Assembly: GCF_000485595.1 (NCBI RefSeq)
Contig: NW_014579432.1
Location: 1 to 33,447, forward strand
Direction of reading: 5' to 3'
From: Priapulus caudatus
Lineage: Eukaryota > Priapulida > Priapulimorpha > Priapulimorphida > Priapulidae
DNA: 33,447 bases
Position 1 is the first letter of the stretch. Every line of letters begins with the position of its first letter. The translations under genes were made by a program, and so were the position numbers. This document shows positions 8,025-18,190 of the stretch, in pieces. A model generated the notes under the pieces. The model made no database searches. It saw only the letters and a list, made by a program, of their open reading frames with translations, and was not told where the DNA came from.

Positions 8025-8141
8025 TTTAGTGTTAACATGCTGTTATGTTGAGCAGCTAGAATATCTGCCATCTCTTGGTCGTCATCATCAATCAGCATAA
8101 TCATTTCCTCTTCATCAGGATCTGTCAGGTCTATAAAGTTA
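8025..8141 (-). CDS. HECT E3 ligase, exon with SIM-like motifs
   Basis: 117 nt from the acceptor TTGCATTTCAG (AG at 8143-8142) to the donor AAA/GTATGT (GT at 8024-8023). One nt is carried in and two out, matching the next exon. The product starts NFIDLTDPDEEE and continues MIMLIDDDDQEMADILAA. FIDLT followed by acidic residues (8105-8137) fits the consensus of a SUMO-interaction motif, and IMLI-DDDD (8078-8101) is a second, weaker match. ILAAQHNS has the spacing of a ubiquitin-interacting motif but lacks its full acidic lead. Function inferred: targeting of SUMO- or ubiquitin-modified substrates. It sits directly N-terminal to the HECT domain. Confidence 0.78.
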
Positions 8142-8755
8142 CTGAAATGCAAGTGTGTATTAAAGCAGTGAAAAAAAATTCCCAAACGAAATGTACCCAA
8201 AATTAAAACATGTTTAGCATGGCCCTTGATAGACATCTGACACAAGTCATGTTACCCAGCACAATACAGCACATAGTGGGAAAGGAGTGTCAGCCGAGCA
8301 AAATGGGTCTATTTCAATACATGTCTATCAATACTAATACAGGGTCCCTACCTGGAGAAAGACTGAAATTCCATGATTTTGAATTAATGTTCTGATGGTG
8401 TGTGTGGGTGGGGGAGGGGTGGAGAAACTTGCAGACAATCATATTTTTCATATTTAAACACTATTTTGAGGAATAAAACATATATAGCATTGAATACCTG
8501 TATATGTCGGTCCGGCCAGTAGTGGGCCTACTCGATGCCGATCGGATTACATTGGTATGTAATATGTCGGAGTAGTCCTGAATATGATCACAAGAACAAA
8601 TTGAGGGAGGATGCAAAGCTGTCCAGGAGACATGCATTGTGTGATGAATATGATTGAGTAAATATGATCAGAAGAGATTGAGGGAGGATGCATTCATAAC
8701 CTAATTTACAAAACAGTTGCCATTACTCAATCAATTATGTAGGCCTATCACTCAC
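8142..8755. other. Intron sequence with small repeats
   Basis: No exon is recognised. A hairpin with perfect stem ATTACAT/ATGTAAT lies at about 8545-8562. A segment of about 28 bases containing TTGAGGGAGGATGCA is directly repeated at about 8585-8612 and 8663-8692. Confidence 0.4.
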
Positions 8756-8827
8756 GACACTAGTAGATGTGCCACATGCTGCCATGTCAGTATGGGAAAC
8801 TTCAGCAGCTGACATCTGGGTTGGATC
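8756..8827 (-). CDS. Candidate exon upstream of the SIM exon
   Basis: The sequence is bounded by the acceptor TCCTTGCAG (AG at 8829-8828) and the donor GTGAGT (from 8755), both good matches. One frame reads DPTQMSAAEVSHTDMAAC, which looks like a linker, but that frame would place a stop at the junction with 8141. The phase that joins correctly reads a less protein-like sequence. Either an indel error, a different donor or a false exon is possible. Confidence 0.35.
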
Positions 8828-10379
8828 CTGCAAGGACAAAATAAATAATACTATTTTCACATCAAGTCTCATAAAGGTCTTTCACAATTACCAACAAGTG
8901 CCGCGGAGCGACAGCGCTCATCTAACGTCTACTGCGGTGACTCTGTGGTGGAGTGGTGGGATTCTAGTAAACCCTGTTAGTCCCAAATGTGTTCACATAC
9001 ACGCCGAAACAGTGGAATGCACAGGGATGGTATCAGGAACATTCTCAAAGGAATGTTCGTTGGGATCGTTATGAAAGTTGCCACGAGATGGCGCGTACGT
9101 TTAAGTGTCTTCAGATTAAAGATGGAAGCTCCCATCGTACGTAGTAGCAATAACTATTTGCAAGACAGAATAGGTAAGCACTCATCCATTTACCTACGCA
9201 AGCCTACAGGCTGCAATAGAGAGCTGCCACCTGTAACCAATTAATGCAGGCAAAAACTACACAGTACCACCACCACATGCACTGGCAGTCGCCGCTGGCA
9301 GTGGCATACGTTACATGTAACATACTGACAGTACAGAATGCCATAGAAATTATTACTCGATTTAAGGAGCATAAACCTTTTCAACCAACTTTAGCTTTTG
9401 AAATTTCACTGTGACATGTGTAGCCTCATACATCCAGCATGTTATAATCACTAGCAACCGGCTAGTGAAAGTTATTTCTTAACAGTACAGTAAACACTTC
9501 ACGTTTAAACCCTCCTCTGAGGGCGTCAAAAGGTTATCCGAACACTTATCTTCGCATGTCAGCGAGAAGGTTAATTCATTGTCCTTTTCAATAAGGCCAT
9601 AAAAATGCTAGGGTCACCGCTGAAATCAAAAAAAGTTTTTCAACGGCCTCGCGTACAGACCCATGTCTTCAGAATAGATGTTAAATATCTGCCCTGCTTG
9701 CCGACCTGTACCTCCAAGTTTCGAAACCAGTGATGGTTTCTACATCATGCTATCACACGGACTATCCACGAGCTAGGGCGAGCCGTTTAGATTTTGCCGC
9801 AATTCTGGCATTCCCCCTATACCTTAAGTTAAGGAGTGAATGTTCCCTCTTTACACCTCTTGAGCTATGACTTTGACCCCCAGCTCTCGATCATCCACTC
9901 ACTCGTTTTCGGAACCCCCAGCGTCCGATATCGTGACCGTAGTCGAGCTCCGGTTAAATTTGTGCCATACTGTTGACTGACTGGACGCGCACGCAGGACG
10001 TACGGACGACGACGATCATGCGATTCTACAAGCTGCAGTCTGACTACGTCAGATAGCTAATAAATATGAGCTGCAGTTTCATGTGGTGATTAACCCTGAA
10101 TATGCTTAAATTTATGCCACTGATTTGACTAGGAGAAAATGAAGGACAAAAAAGACGGTGGAAGAAAAGTAATGGGCGACCTGTTGCATTAAATTATATG
10201 GTATATGCTACTGGATGGTTGCCAACTCTAGTTAATTATCTCATACTAGTTCTTTGACCACTTATTTTATTGACTTGACTGCTAGATGACATTGCTCATG
10301 GTATGGCATATTATGAGTGATTGCTGCACTTACATTCATTTTTATTCCAAGCATGTATTATACACGCTTGCTATATAAC
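8828..10379. other. Probable intron, including a dispersed repeat
   Basis: No supported exon. The portion at about 9840-10075 resembles a dispersed non-coding element: it contains TTTGACCCCCAGC, then a GACG-rich microsatellite-like stretch, then a conserved tail from GATCATGCGATTCTACAAGC. The copy-2 version carries a much cleaner (GGAC)n run at 27630-27673. Two ORFs at 8769-9244 have no protein-like features. Confidence 0.4.
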
Positions 10380-10600
10380 CTGTGATTAACTGTACGTGGA
10401 CAGCTCTCTTGGCCTGCCGCAATTTGACTGCTGCCAGTCCATGTATCGAGGTGGCCCACATCCCGAATCCTTTTCCCGCTCTGCTCGTCGATATTGTGAT
10501 AGCTGTTTCTTTGAAATTTTCCATTCTGGCTTCACGAGTCAATGATGTGCCCACTATGGTGTGCGGCATTCATGTCCTCGGGAATCCCCAGTAGGAAAGC
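10380..10600 (-). CDS. Candidate upstream exon of the HECT gene
   Basis: Read on the minus strand, one frame gives IPEDMNAAHHSGHIIDS and, after a one-base shift, VKPEWKISKKQLSQYRRAER, a charged and plausible protein segment. Copy 2 (27983-28230) has an extra G at that point, keeping DSVKPEWKIS in one frame, which supports an indel error in copy 1. A possible donor CAG/GTTATA is at 10380/10379. The frame after RRAER differs between copies, so the C-terminal part is unresolved. No domain recognised. Confidence 0.4.
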
Positions 10601-10614
10601 TTATCTGAAATTAC

Positions 10615-11420
10615 CCGAAATAAAATACATTATTATGGGAGTGGTTAGAGCAATGTTATATTAGATTTTAGTTACTCTACCCATAAATCATTACAGACTA
10701 GAGACGTATTCTTTAACCCTGGTGGCAATTCCCCGGTACGCAGGTACTGATGGCATTGACCCACCAGTAACGTTAAAGGCATAATATGGTCTATTGTTAT
10801 GACAATTTGTAACGAATGCTAGATGCTAACTGGACCTTGTGTCAGTTAACAAAACATGACCTTAAATAGACAAAAACGCGTAGTTAGTTTGGTCCATATC
10901 ATGCTAGTTATCATCCTTGTGTTTTAAGCGTGCTCGAGCGCGACCGCGCTCATCGCCGCGCCTCGAGTGATCTAGCGAGGAGTCGAAAAAACGCCGGCAC
11001 AAGCATTATTCATACACGCACACTGGTTTTTTTCCTTCTTCTTTTTTTCATTATTTTTTTTTCATTAATTTCAACTTATAAACGCGAGACTAAACGCAAA
11101 TGGTTGTAAACTCAAGACATTGCCGGAGTCGAGTTCAAGTTGTTTACTAACGACAGCTCGCCAAAAGAGTCTAGAAGCTAGAATGGACGAATTGCGTGAT
11201 TGGTTCTATTTATTAGAAAAGGATATAATAGATCTACTTTGATAACAATTGAGTGTTAGTCTCTGTGTGACTCAACTATTGACAATGTGGTGATTTCAAC
11301 GTTATCCACCATTCAAGAACTTGATATTTTGCTAGGAGTTAAAAAAAATCCACCTTATAATGAACTGTCAAGCATTAATAGTACAAATGCAGAGCTAATT
11401 TTTAGCCCAAAATGCTGGAA
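10615..11420. other. No recognised feature
   Basis: Mixed-composition sequence without protein-like ORFs. A GC-rich patch with several GCGCG/CGAGCG motifs lies at about 10928-11000 and a T-rich stretch at about 11028-11075. Both are conserved in copy 2. Confidence 0.4.
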
Positions 11421-11426
11421 ATGGTA

Positions 11427-11450
11427 CACACACGTGTACTTGCACAAGTA

Positions 11451-11482
<32 letters not shown>

Positions 11483-11803
11483 CGTGTACGTGCACACACG
11501 GACACACGCACGCATGCACGCACGTGTACGTTCACACGCACGCACACACGCACGTGTACGTGCACACGCACGCATGCACGCACGTGTACGTGCACACGCA
11601 CGCATGCACGCACGTGTAGGTACACACGCACGCACGCACGCATGCACGCACGTGTACGTGCACACGCACGCATGCACGCACGTGTACGTGCACACGCACG
11701 CATGCACGCACGTGTAGGTACACACGCACGCACGCATGCACGCACGTGTACGTGCACACGCACGCACGCACGCACGCACGCACGTGTACGTGCACATGCA
11801 CCA
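11427..11803. repeat. CACGTG-rich minisatellite, array 1
   Basis: Units of about 31 bases (some 37-38) are built on ACGTGTACGTGCACACGC and GCATGCACGC. The sequence is largely alternating purine-pyrimidine, so Z-DNA formation is plausible. Each unit contains CACGTG-type or CGTG motifs. ORFs on both strands are artefacts of periodicity. The copy-2 counterpart (about 29010-29330) is heavily degraded. Confidence 0.85.
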
Positions 11804-11969
11804 GTGAAAAAAATACACAGGGGCTCGGGGCGATTTAGCCCCCGAAATGCCAAAAAGAGCCCCTGTAAATTTGCAGAGAGTTCAATGCAAACCAAATTTT
11901 AGAGTGCTATTTTCATGCACGCAAGCTTGAAAAGTAGCCCCCGAAAAATAAATTTTAATTTTTTTCCTG
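11804..11969. other. Spacer splitting the minisatellite
   Basis: This unique segment separates two arrays of related repeats. It contains paired TAGCCCCCGAAA motifs (around 11835 and 11935), also related to motifs near 3.35 kb, suggesting an inserted element fragment. Confidence 0.45.
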
Positions 11970-12161
11970 ACATGCACGCACATGTACGTGCACACGCCCG
12001 CACTCACGCATGCACGCACGTGTACGTGCACACGCACGCACGCACGCACGAACGCGTGTGTACGTATGCACGCACGCACGCACGCACGCACGAACGCGCG
12101 TGTCTGTACACACGCACGCACGAACACACGAACGTTTACATACACACGCACGCACGCATGC
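11970..12161. repeat. CACGTG-rich minisatellite, array 2
   Basis: This continues the GCACGCAC/ACGTGTACGTGCACACGC theme of array 1 with less regular units, including CGAACGCGTGTGTACG variants. The copy-2 counterpart is about 29540-29780. Confidence 0.8.
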
Positions 12162-13782
12162 ATAATAAATCGGGTAATAATCGCTATCTGGTGTTGTCGT
12201 GTAGACGCTACATAATCTCTAACTCGAGTTAAGGTTCGTCGTGTAGACAGGCTATAGTGGTTATGTGACGTCACATGCTGCTACGGGTGTTGTGCAGAGA
12301 ATTGTTTGTCCCGGGTAAATTGTTTGCCTAGTGACGGCTCTCCTGCTCAGCTTCTCTGGCCCCTTCGTGGTGGTGGCATTGTCCAGATGCGTATAACAAC
12401 TAATGAGCTCGTAGAATGCATCTCTGCATGGGTGTATCCTTGGTATCAAGGCACAAGTAAATAAGCGTGGTTGCTAATGAACGGGTACCCACATGTCTTC
12501 AATTTCGGACACAGGTGTATTCGTTTGACAAATATATGTAAATACGTGTAGTGCGGTCTGCTTCCCATGTTTAGGCTGTGGCCAAGGTTAGTTCGCGATC
12601 CCCACATAGTGTTGGCTCTCAACATTCACAGCCTACATCACGAGCGTCCGTGATTTGTAGGTTCATTACAATCAGAGCTAGCTTAGGGCCCACTGTTACG
12701 TATACAGTTACTGTACTATTGCTAGCGTGCCAGCTGAGCGGCAGCGTGCCAGCAGCAAGAGCTTGCAATAGCTGGTATTGCAACGGTAATAGCTGGAGAT
12801 GATCTCCCAGTGCGCAGAGATACTGCATGAACGTAATAAACACGGACGCTCGTGATAAGGTAAAATGACAAGGTAAGGAAGTAATAACGTTTTATCGGGG
12901 CTGTCCGTTTATAGTCCGTGGGTGTCCGTCAGTTTTCGTTCGTGTGTTCTGCACCGTTTACGTGTTTCCCATTTCATAGTGTAAATGAACTTAATTTCTG
13001 TACGCAGGTTCGTACGATTCGTCAAATTGGGTTCTAATATCCGTTTTCACATATTATATGTTGCTTGTAATCTCAAGATCTTCGTATATATTCATTTATT
13101 CCCAAGAGTAAAACCATAACGTACGGAATGCGCACTCACCACAATGATCGAAATCACTGATCAATGATAGCATTGTGTACGGCAGAGCATGCGTGCGAAA
13201 ATGCACTATAAACCTGTATCACACCCGCTTCGCGGCAGCTTTTTGAAAGTGTGGACAACCGATTTTTGGACTGCAGAATTTCAAGTTTCGACATTTCTAT
13301 GTAACCAGGCACGTGATAATTAGGACAAACTAAATACCCGATTTGGCTATAAGGTAATGTAGCTTATTAAGCACACAAGGTGCCAGTTACCTAAGCATTC
13401 ATTAAAATGCATTTAACAAATTGACCTATTATGCCTTAACATATATCATCTAAAGTGGCAGCAAACTAGGCTGTTGTAGCCGAACATATAGATCTGGCCA
13501 TTTACATATTGTACATTTGATGAAGGCGGTTTTGTCAATTATATGCCTAAAATTGGGCTGTCGGCTGGATCTAACCAGTTATGGAAAGCAAAGACAGGCT
13601 TAATAGCTATACACCCCACTCTGCAGGGGATTAATTAAAAAAAAGTTCAAGCCTGTTTCCAAGAGACAATAACCACCGGCTGTTTAAATAGTGAGATCTT
13701 GCGGCCCACCCACACATAACTTAACATTCCAAAACTCTTAATACAGTTTCTACGAATGATATATAAACAGAATCGTACCACT
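12162..13782. other. No recognised gene; probable intron
   Basis: No supported exon. GTCGTGTAGAC occurs twice (about 12196 and 12236). The part around 13262-13365 is nearly identical in copy 2 (31050-31150) although flanking sequence is indel-rich. ORFs at 12578-12843 on both strands are not maintained in copy 2. Confidence 0.4.
12263..12276. promoter_or_regulatory. Palindrome containing a full CRE site
   Basis: ATGTGACGTCACAT is a perfect 14-base palindrome containing TGACGTCA, the consensus site for CREB/ATF proteins. It is not conserved in the copy-2 sequence, where the region reads GTGACGCAGCAT, and no transcription start can be seen, so a regulatory role is only a possibility. Confidence 0.3.
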
Positions 13783-14159
13783 GTCGCAGTCAAGATCATT
13801 AAAATCGTGTCCATGCCCTCTCCCTGGTCCCCCTTTCTATGCCATCAATATGGTCGGAGAATGATCAACCTTCTCACTAATCAATTCAAATGGGAAACTG
13901 CACCTTGCCGCCCGCTTTACTCTTCTTTTTCGCAGAACGTGGTATTGTTGTGGCGAATGGTAAAGTCAGCGTGCTCAGGAGAATCCGGAAGAACTGCTAG
14001 CCATGGCTGATGGGGCAGGTCCCTGCTCCAATAGGCGTCGGAAATCGTGGGGCCGCTGCACTTCTGGCAAACTAATCTCCGAGCTGTATTGGCTTCTCCA
14101 TGCATTGTTATACGAAAAGGCATCTCTGCACATGTGGAGGCATGTCGCCGCAGCTGGAA
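13783..14159 (-). CDS. Candidate N-terminal exon, disrupted in copy 1
   Basis: The acceptor TGTGTACAG (AG at 14161-14160) is conserved with copy 2. Minus-strand fragments such as EVQRPHDFRRLLEQGPAPSA and MASSSSGF correspond to the open 323-nt exon at 31530-31852. Copy 1 breaks the frame after SSSSGF and has an in-frame TGA (13886-13888) after the RSAKKKSK segment. The differences include substitutions as well as indels. The segment may be a nuclear-localisation-like basic patch in an N-terminal linker; this is inference. Confidence 0.45.
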
Positions 14160-14663
14160 CTGTACACAAAAAGTTTATTGATACATCATAAGATTAAGGC
14201 TATTTTAAAAATCGCAGGAAAAGAGACCTGCATTTGCTACTGCTGTGTGAAGTTTGACTGAAATTTTGGGCCCCTGGCCAGACCTGCAATGTCAGTGTAT
14301 AACATCTACAAATACCTTGTAAATATGTTACGGCCTCAACTCGACAGCGAACTTTCGATATGGGCTCGCAAGCAATTACTAAACACACTCAAAACTCTTA
14401 CCTGAAATACTGTTTTGAAATGAAATTACAATGACAGATACAACTCAACAGAGCGGTCGCAGGCGTTAATTTAAGTTTGACAAAACCGTGTGCGCGGACA
14501 GCACGAACGGACGGAACCGGACAGGATGTCGATGGGATTAAGCTCACATAAAACTCTTATAAAACGCACCAACCAAATCCATTCACTAGCACTTAAAAAA
14601 TAAACTTCAAAAACACAAGAGTCACCTTTAAAGTAACATGTGTGATACCCATACCTGATTAGC
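14160..14663. other. Probable intron; nothing recognised
   Basis: No exon or repeat family is recognised. A short GGACGG-rich patch at about 14500-14525 aligns with a cleaner (GACG)n in copy 2 (about 32150-32172). Confidence 0.35.
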
Positions 14664-14813
14664 AAATCGTATGTCATCTAATGAGCATGCCCGGAATACC
14701 CCGAATTCCTCGAATCAAGATGCCAGCTGTGGGCCAGTGATGTCCGCAATAATTGTTGAAGTAATCCAGTCTCTTAAGAGGCCAGATCTAGTGTCAACTG
14801 GGCAGTTTCATTC
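14664..14813 (-). CDS. Candidate 5' exon, disrupted in copy 1
   Basis: This aligns with the open 122-nt exon at 32276-32397 in copy 2. The donor AATCAG/GTATGG is conserved. The acceptor in copy 1 reads TTTGCACGG, so its AG is interrupted, and several indels break the frame. Boundaries are approximate. Only the copy-2 version allows a readable translation. Confidence 0.35.
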
Positions 14814-15099
14814 ACCGTGCAAATAAAAATATAAGTGATGAACATTTGGAACAGTTGGGCAGTGCCAAGAGGCCCACCAGAGGCCCATAAATCCAGGTGC
14901 TCTATGTACCCTGTCCACAATTTTTTGGGGCGGTTTTTATTCTAACGAGGAAAACGGTTCATCAAAAATTGGGCAGAATTGGTAAAAAATAATCGCCCTT
15001 AAACCAACGGTTGTTTGATTTAAAATCAACAATAAAGATCTCAAATTATAATCATCATTAGTGTCTGGGGCATTTTTTATACATTACCTCTGACTGCGC

Positions 15100-15552
15100 A
15101 TGGTGGAGGAAGGAGGGAACGGGGGAGTAGAAGAGCGGGAGAAGCTGGTAAGAGTAAGCGAGGAGGGGGAGAAGTGAAGTTAAGGCCTGGCTTGTGAAGT
15201 TAAGAAGAGGAAAGCTACCCGACCAGCTTCTCACCCGATTCCTCCCTCCTCCTACCAGCATCCCTTTCTCCCTTCGCTTTCTCTCCTTCACAGGCTCTTT
15301 CGTACGCACCAGCTTCTCACCCCTCCTCCACCAACCTTCTCCCCTTAAATCTCCCCCCTTCCCTTCACACAACCTTCTCTCTCCCCTTCTCCCCCTCCTC
15401 CTTCTCCCACCCAGCTTCTCCCCACTCCCTCGCATCCACCTTCTCTTACTTTTTTTCCCCCTCCCTTTCCTCATCCAGCTTTCTCCCCCTCTTCCTTTCT
15501 CCCACACCTTCTCCTTCTTCCCTTCCTCCTTCTCCACCAGCTTCTCCCCTCC
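15100..15552. repeat. Strand-switching purine/pyrimidine minisatellite
   Basis: A purine-rich arm (about 15100-15210, GGAGAAGCTGGT-type units) is followed by a pyrimidine-rich arm (15217-15552, CACCAGCTTCTCCC-type units). The switch is at AAAGCT (15211-15216) and AGCTTC (15225-15230), so the array is an imperfect palindrome. Such tracts can form triplex DNA. The array runs into the N gap, and copy 2 has a longer version, so some units are probably missing here. Confidence 0.85.
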
Positions 15553-15577
15553 NNNNNNNNNNNNNNNNNNNNNNNNN
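15553..15577. other. Assembly gap of 25 N
   Basis: 25 consecutive undetermined bases interrupt the minisatellite. The true gap size is unknown. The join between copy 1 and the single-copy spacer is therefore not proven by sequence. Confidence 0.98.
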
Positions 15578-17430
15578 TTCGCACGAGCAACGCTCCCCTA
15601 CTGGATTGATAGTGAGATAGGCCGTGCAGAAGACGTACGATTAAGCGTTCGTGCGAGTGAACGTTAACACTATGCTAGTGAGCACAGTGGGAGCCAACTT
15701 AAATAGAATATCAATTTCTGGTATAGCTTCAGAATATGAAGATATTGATAACACCTCTCGTAGATCCTAACAATTTAATATAGGCATTAATTATATAGGC
15801 AACTCTCCGCAAACATTGAATCATTGTTAGAACTAAATAAAAAACCCAGTGAGAAACAGCGTTAAATCGAAGTTTAACACTACAAAAATTTCAGAAAGGT
15901 TATGGTATAAGTGCTATAAACAAAAATTACAAAGCTGAGTGGTTAATTGTAAAATATGTTGTGGTGGTGTCTTTCCTATCCATAAATCGAACTAGTTGAC
16001 ACCGATAAAGTGGGGCACGAGCACCCGGACAGCCAGTACGGATAAGTAAATATCTACCGCTATTGAAGCCATGAGTGGTAATGCAGACTGACGTTTACAG
16101 TCAAGCCGAGGATCACTTCAAATTGCATGCGAGCTAGCACTCCAGGAGAGAGAGTGCACAGGTACATACGGCCCGTCCGTCCGTATTCTCACTACATTGC
16201 ACACACCGCGGGCCAGATAGCCCTCGCACACCCTGCCCTGCAGCAGCACGTGTGCATAGCCAACACGTTCATAGCAGACTGGTACCCCGTGGCCCGGCTT
16301 GGCGCGTTCGCCAGCACCCTCCTGCAGGAACAGGTCCGGCTATATGGACTGTCGCTAAACACTGATCGATGGTTAGATGTAGGGGGTGTGGAACTCGTCG
16401 ACGACCGGGTCGCACCGAGTCTACAACACGTACTAAGCTGGGTACCATTGATAGTGCGTCGTCCGATCGACTATACCTGGTATGGTATCGGTACATGCGC
16501 GCGTGCAGTGTATAATTAAAACGTGCATTGCAATATTCGAACTCTTAACGGCTACAGTGTTTAGGTATAATATTCAGTCAGTTGAAAGAAAGTGCGCCCG
16601 ATATCATCACGAAATACAGCAATCGTCATTCACAGTCAACGCCAGATTTGAAATCATGCGAGCGAGATTCAGGAGAACATAGGGCTAACAAAGAATGGGC
16701 TCGAGTTCCCATATTTATAGTTATACAGAATACATTACGACTATAGTAACGCACGCGGAGCAATACCTACTTAAGACATACGTTGTCACCTGTTCTAATT
16801 GCCGGGCTAGGTGGACATGAAATACACACGCGTTTCAGAATCTGGATTCATCCGTGCTACGGGGATGCAGATTACTTTTGACAGTGATCTGGGGATCGCG
16901 TGAGTTCACGGGTTTTGACAGTCAAGGGGTCATTTGTGATCGATACTATATATGTGAATTCGTTGAGAATTGGGGGGGTATAGATGATGATTATAGGGTG
17001 ATTAATATATTAAGTAGTATATAGAGAGTATAATAATAGTATGATAGTGCGTTAACAGAGTAGGTAGCCGTTGAAGAGCCTGCTGCGTAGTGCGCGTCTC
17101 ATAAATCGTGAGAGAGGGTGCTGAATTGAAGTATGCTCACGTAGGGAATAATGTTGAGGTTATTGCATACCTATCAGCATCATTCAAACTTGGCAGGGGA
17201 TATGGCTAGAACTCCGGAACATCCAGACTCCTCGCTGATGGAGTATGATAGTTGCGGCTGCGTTTGTGTGCCATAGTATCTTATAAAGCCGCATCGCATC
17301 TGCGCACGCCTGTTAACCTGAAGTCGAAGTAGGCATTCATGGTGTGTGTGAGATTAGTTGACACGTGATCATATTGCTTGCTCACCGTCGGGCACACGCA
17401 GGTGTTCTCTCACCATGGTTGGCTGATCAT
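15578..17430. other. Single-copy spacer, part 1
   Basis: This stretch has no counterpart elsewhere in the window. The longest ORF, 16127-16519 (+, 130 residues, MRASTPGERV to CARAVYN), has a GC-rich codon makeup but no recognised domain, signal or membrane segment, and an overlapping minus-strand ORF of 75 residues. I regard it as unproven. No splice-supported exon chain was found. Confidence 0.4.
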
Positions 17431-17590
17431 CGAAGTGAGGCGAGTGAGTGAGTATCGATGGTTGAGCTGGCTCGAGTGCATTAGTGAGCTGAGGTGAGGA
17501 GTGAGGGTTGAGTGAGTGAGTGAGTGGGAATGGGTGGATGGGTGAGCTAAGTAAGGTGAGTGGAGTTGGTGCAGTGGAGTGAGTCTGTTC
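17431..17590. repeat. GAGT/GTGA-rich low-complexity tract
   Basis: GAGTGAGTGAGTG-type tetranucleotide repeats, interrupted by GGTTGAG and GGGTGG variants, run through this interval. The minus-strand ORF here (THSPHF, LTHSLNPHS) is a product of that periodicity. Confidence 0.7.
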
Positions 17591-17984
17591 GTAAAGAGAA
17601 GTAACGCTGGCCGGAGTACGTACCACGCTGGCGGTAATCTTCCGTGGTTTCCGCGCCATAAGTAGTCAAGACAGCATCGGCACGCTCATTAATCATTCAA
17701 TTCATTGTGCGAGTGTGGATTGTTATTTGCAGTATTACATTTAACTTATTAACTTGGGAATGTCCATTGAATATTTATCCATTATCATTACATGGATATT
17801 TCAATTCCAGCATTATTGGGATACTTTATATCATTCATCTGAGCTCATTTTCAATCTTCATTTGAATCATTTATCATTCATTATTGAATACATTTATATT
17901 CAATTCAGTTGGATTATGCTCTGGACATTGTACATGATCTATGGTGTGTATGTCCTGTTTTATTACGATTATTCTGATGCCGTG
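17591..17984. other. Single-copy spacer, AT-rich part
   Basis: The segment is AT-rich with many ATTCA/TGAAT motifs (17750-17905). The 87-residue plus-strand ORF at 17754-18017 is hydrophobic because of composition. No gene is supported. Confidence 0.4.
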
Positions 17985-18190
17985 ACTCGACATCGATTGA
18001 TGCCATCAATCGCGTGATGCGTCGATCTAGTGCCGTGATCGATGATTCCATGTATTCCGATTAGATCAATCAATTGATTAGCAGTGCGAGCTATTCCGAT
18101 TCAGCATGTATTGCAACGGCATCGATATTGATTTCGCCGATTCGGATCCATTCGTTCAGGATCGATGATCTCGATCATCATTCTCACGAT
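17985..18190. repeat. Cluster of CGAT/GATTGAT palindromes
   Basis: The cluster contains CGATTGATG (17994-18002) with its reverse complement CATCAATCG (18004-18012), the perfect palindrome AATCAATTGATT (18068-18079), GATGATC/GATCATC (18164-18179), and many ATCGAT and ATTCCGAT words. This is cryptic simple sequence with hairpin potential. No known element is recognised. Confidence 0.55.

Larger units (their letters stand above)
2545..15552. repeat. Copy 1 of a duplicated unit of about 13 kb
   Basis: The whole interval recurs in the same order and orientation from about 19980 to the window end. Landmarks shared at a near-constant offset include the hairpin near 3.1 kb, the fold-back MITE, all HECT exons, the SINE, the hAT-like MITE, the CACGTG-rich array and the terminal CT array. 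Differences are mainly single-base indels. Copy 1 is the cleaner version across the HECT exons. It ends at the N gap inside the minisatellite. Confidence 0.92.

Noticed and set aside
11427-11803. CRISPR-like spaced repeats
   Set aside because: Units are contiguous tandem repeats with no unique spacers, in a eukaryotic context with introns and telomeres.
11395-12274. Several ACVRACV and THARTHA repeat ORFs on both strands
   Set aside because: They arise from the alternating purine-pyrimidine minisatellite; all frames are open and none is protein-like.
15058-15667. ORFs on both strands of the CT-rich array next to the gap
   Set aside because: Stop-free repeat composition; one ORF even reads through the N gap.
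16127-16519. Plus-strand ORF of 130 residues in the single-copy spacer
   Set aside because: No domain, homologue or splice context is recognised, and overlapping ORFs exist on the other strand. It is described under the spacer and not called as a gene.
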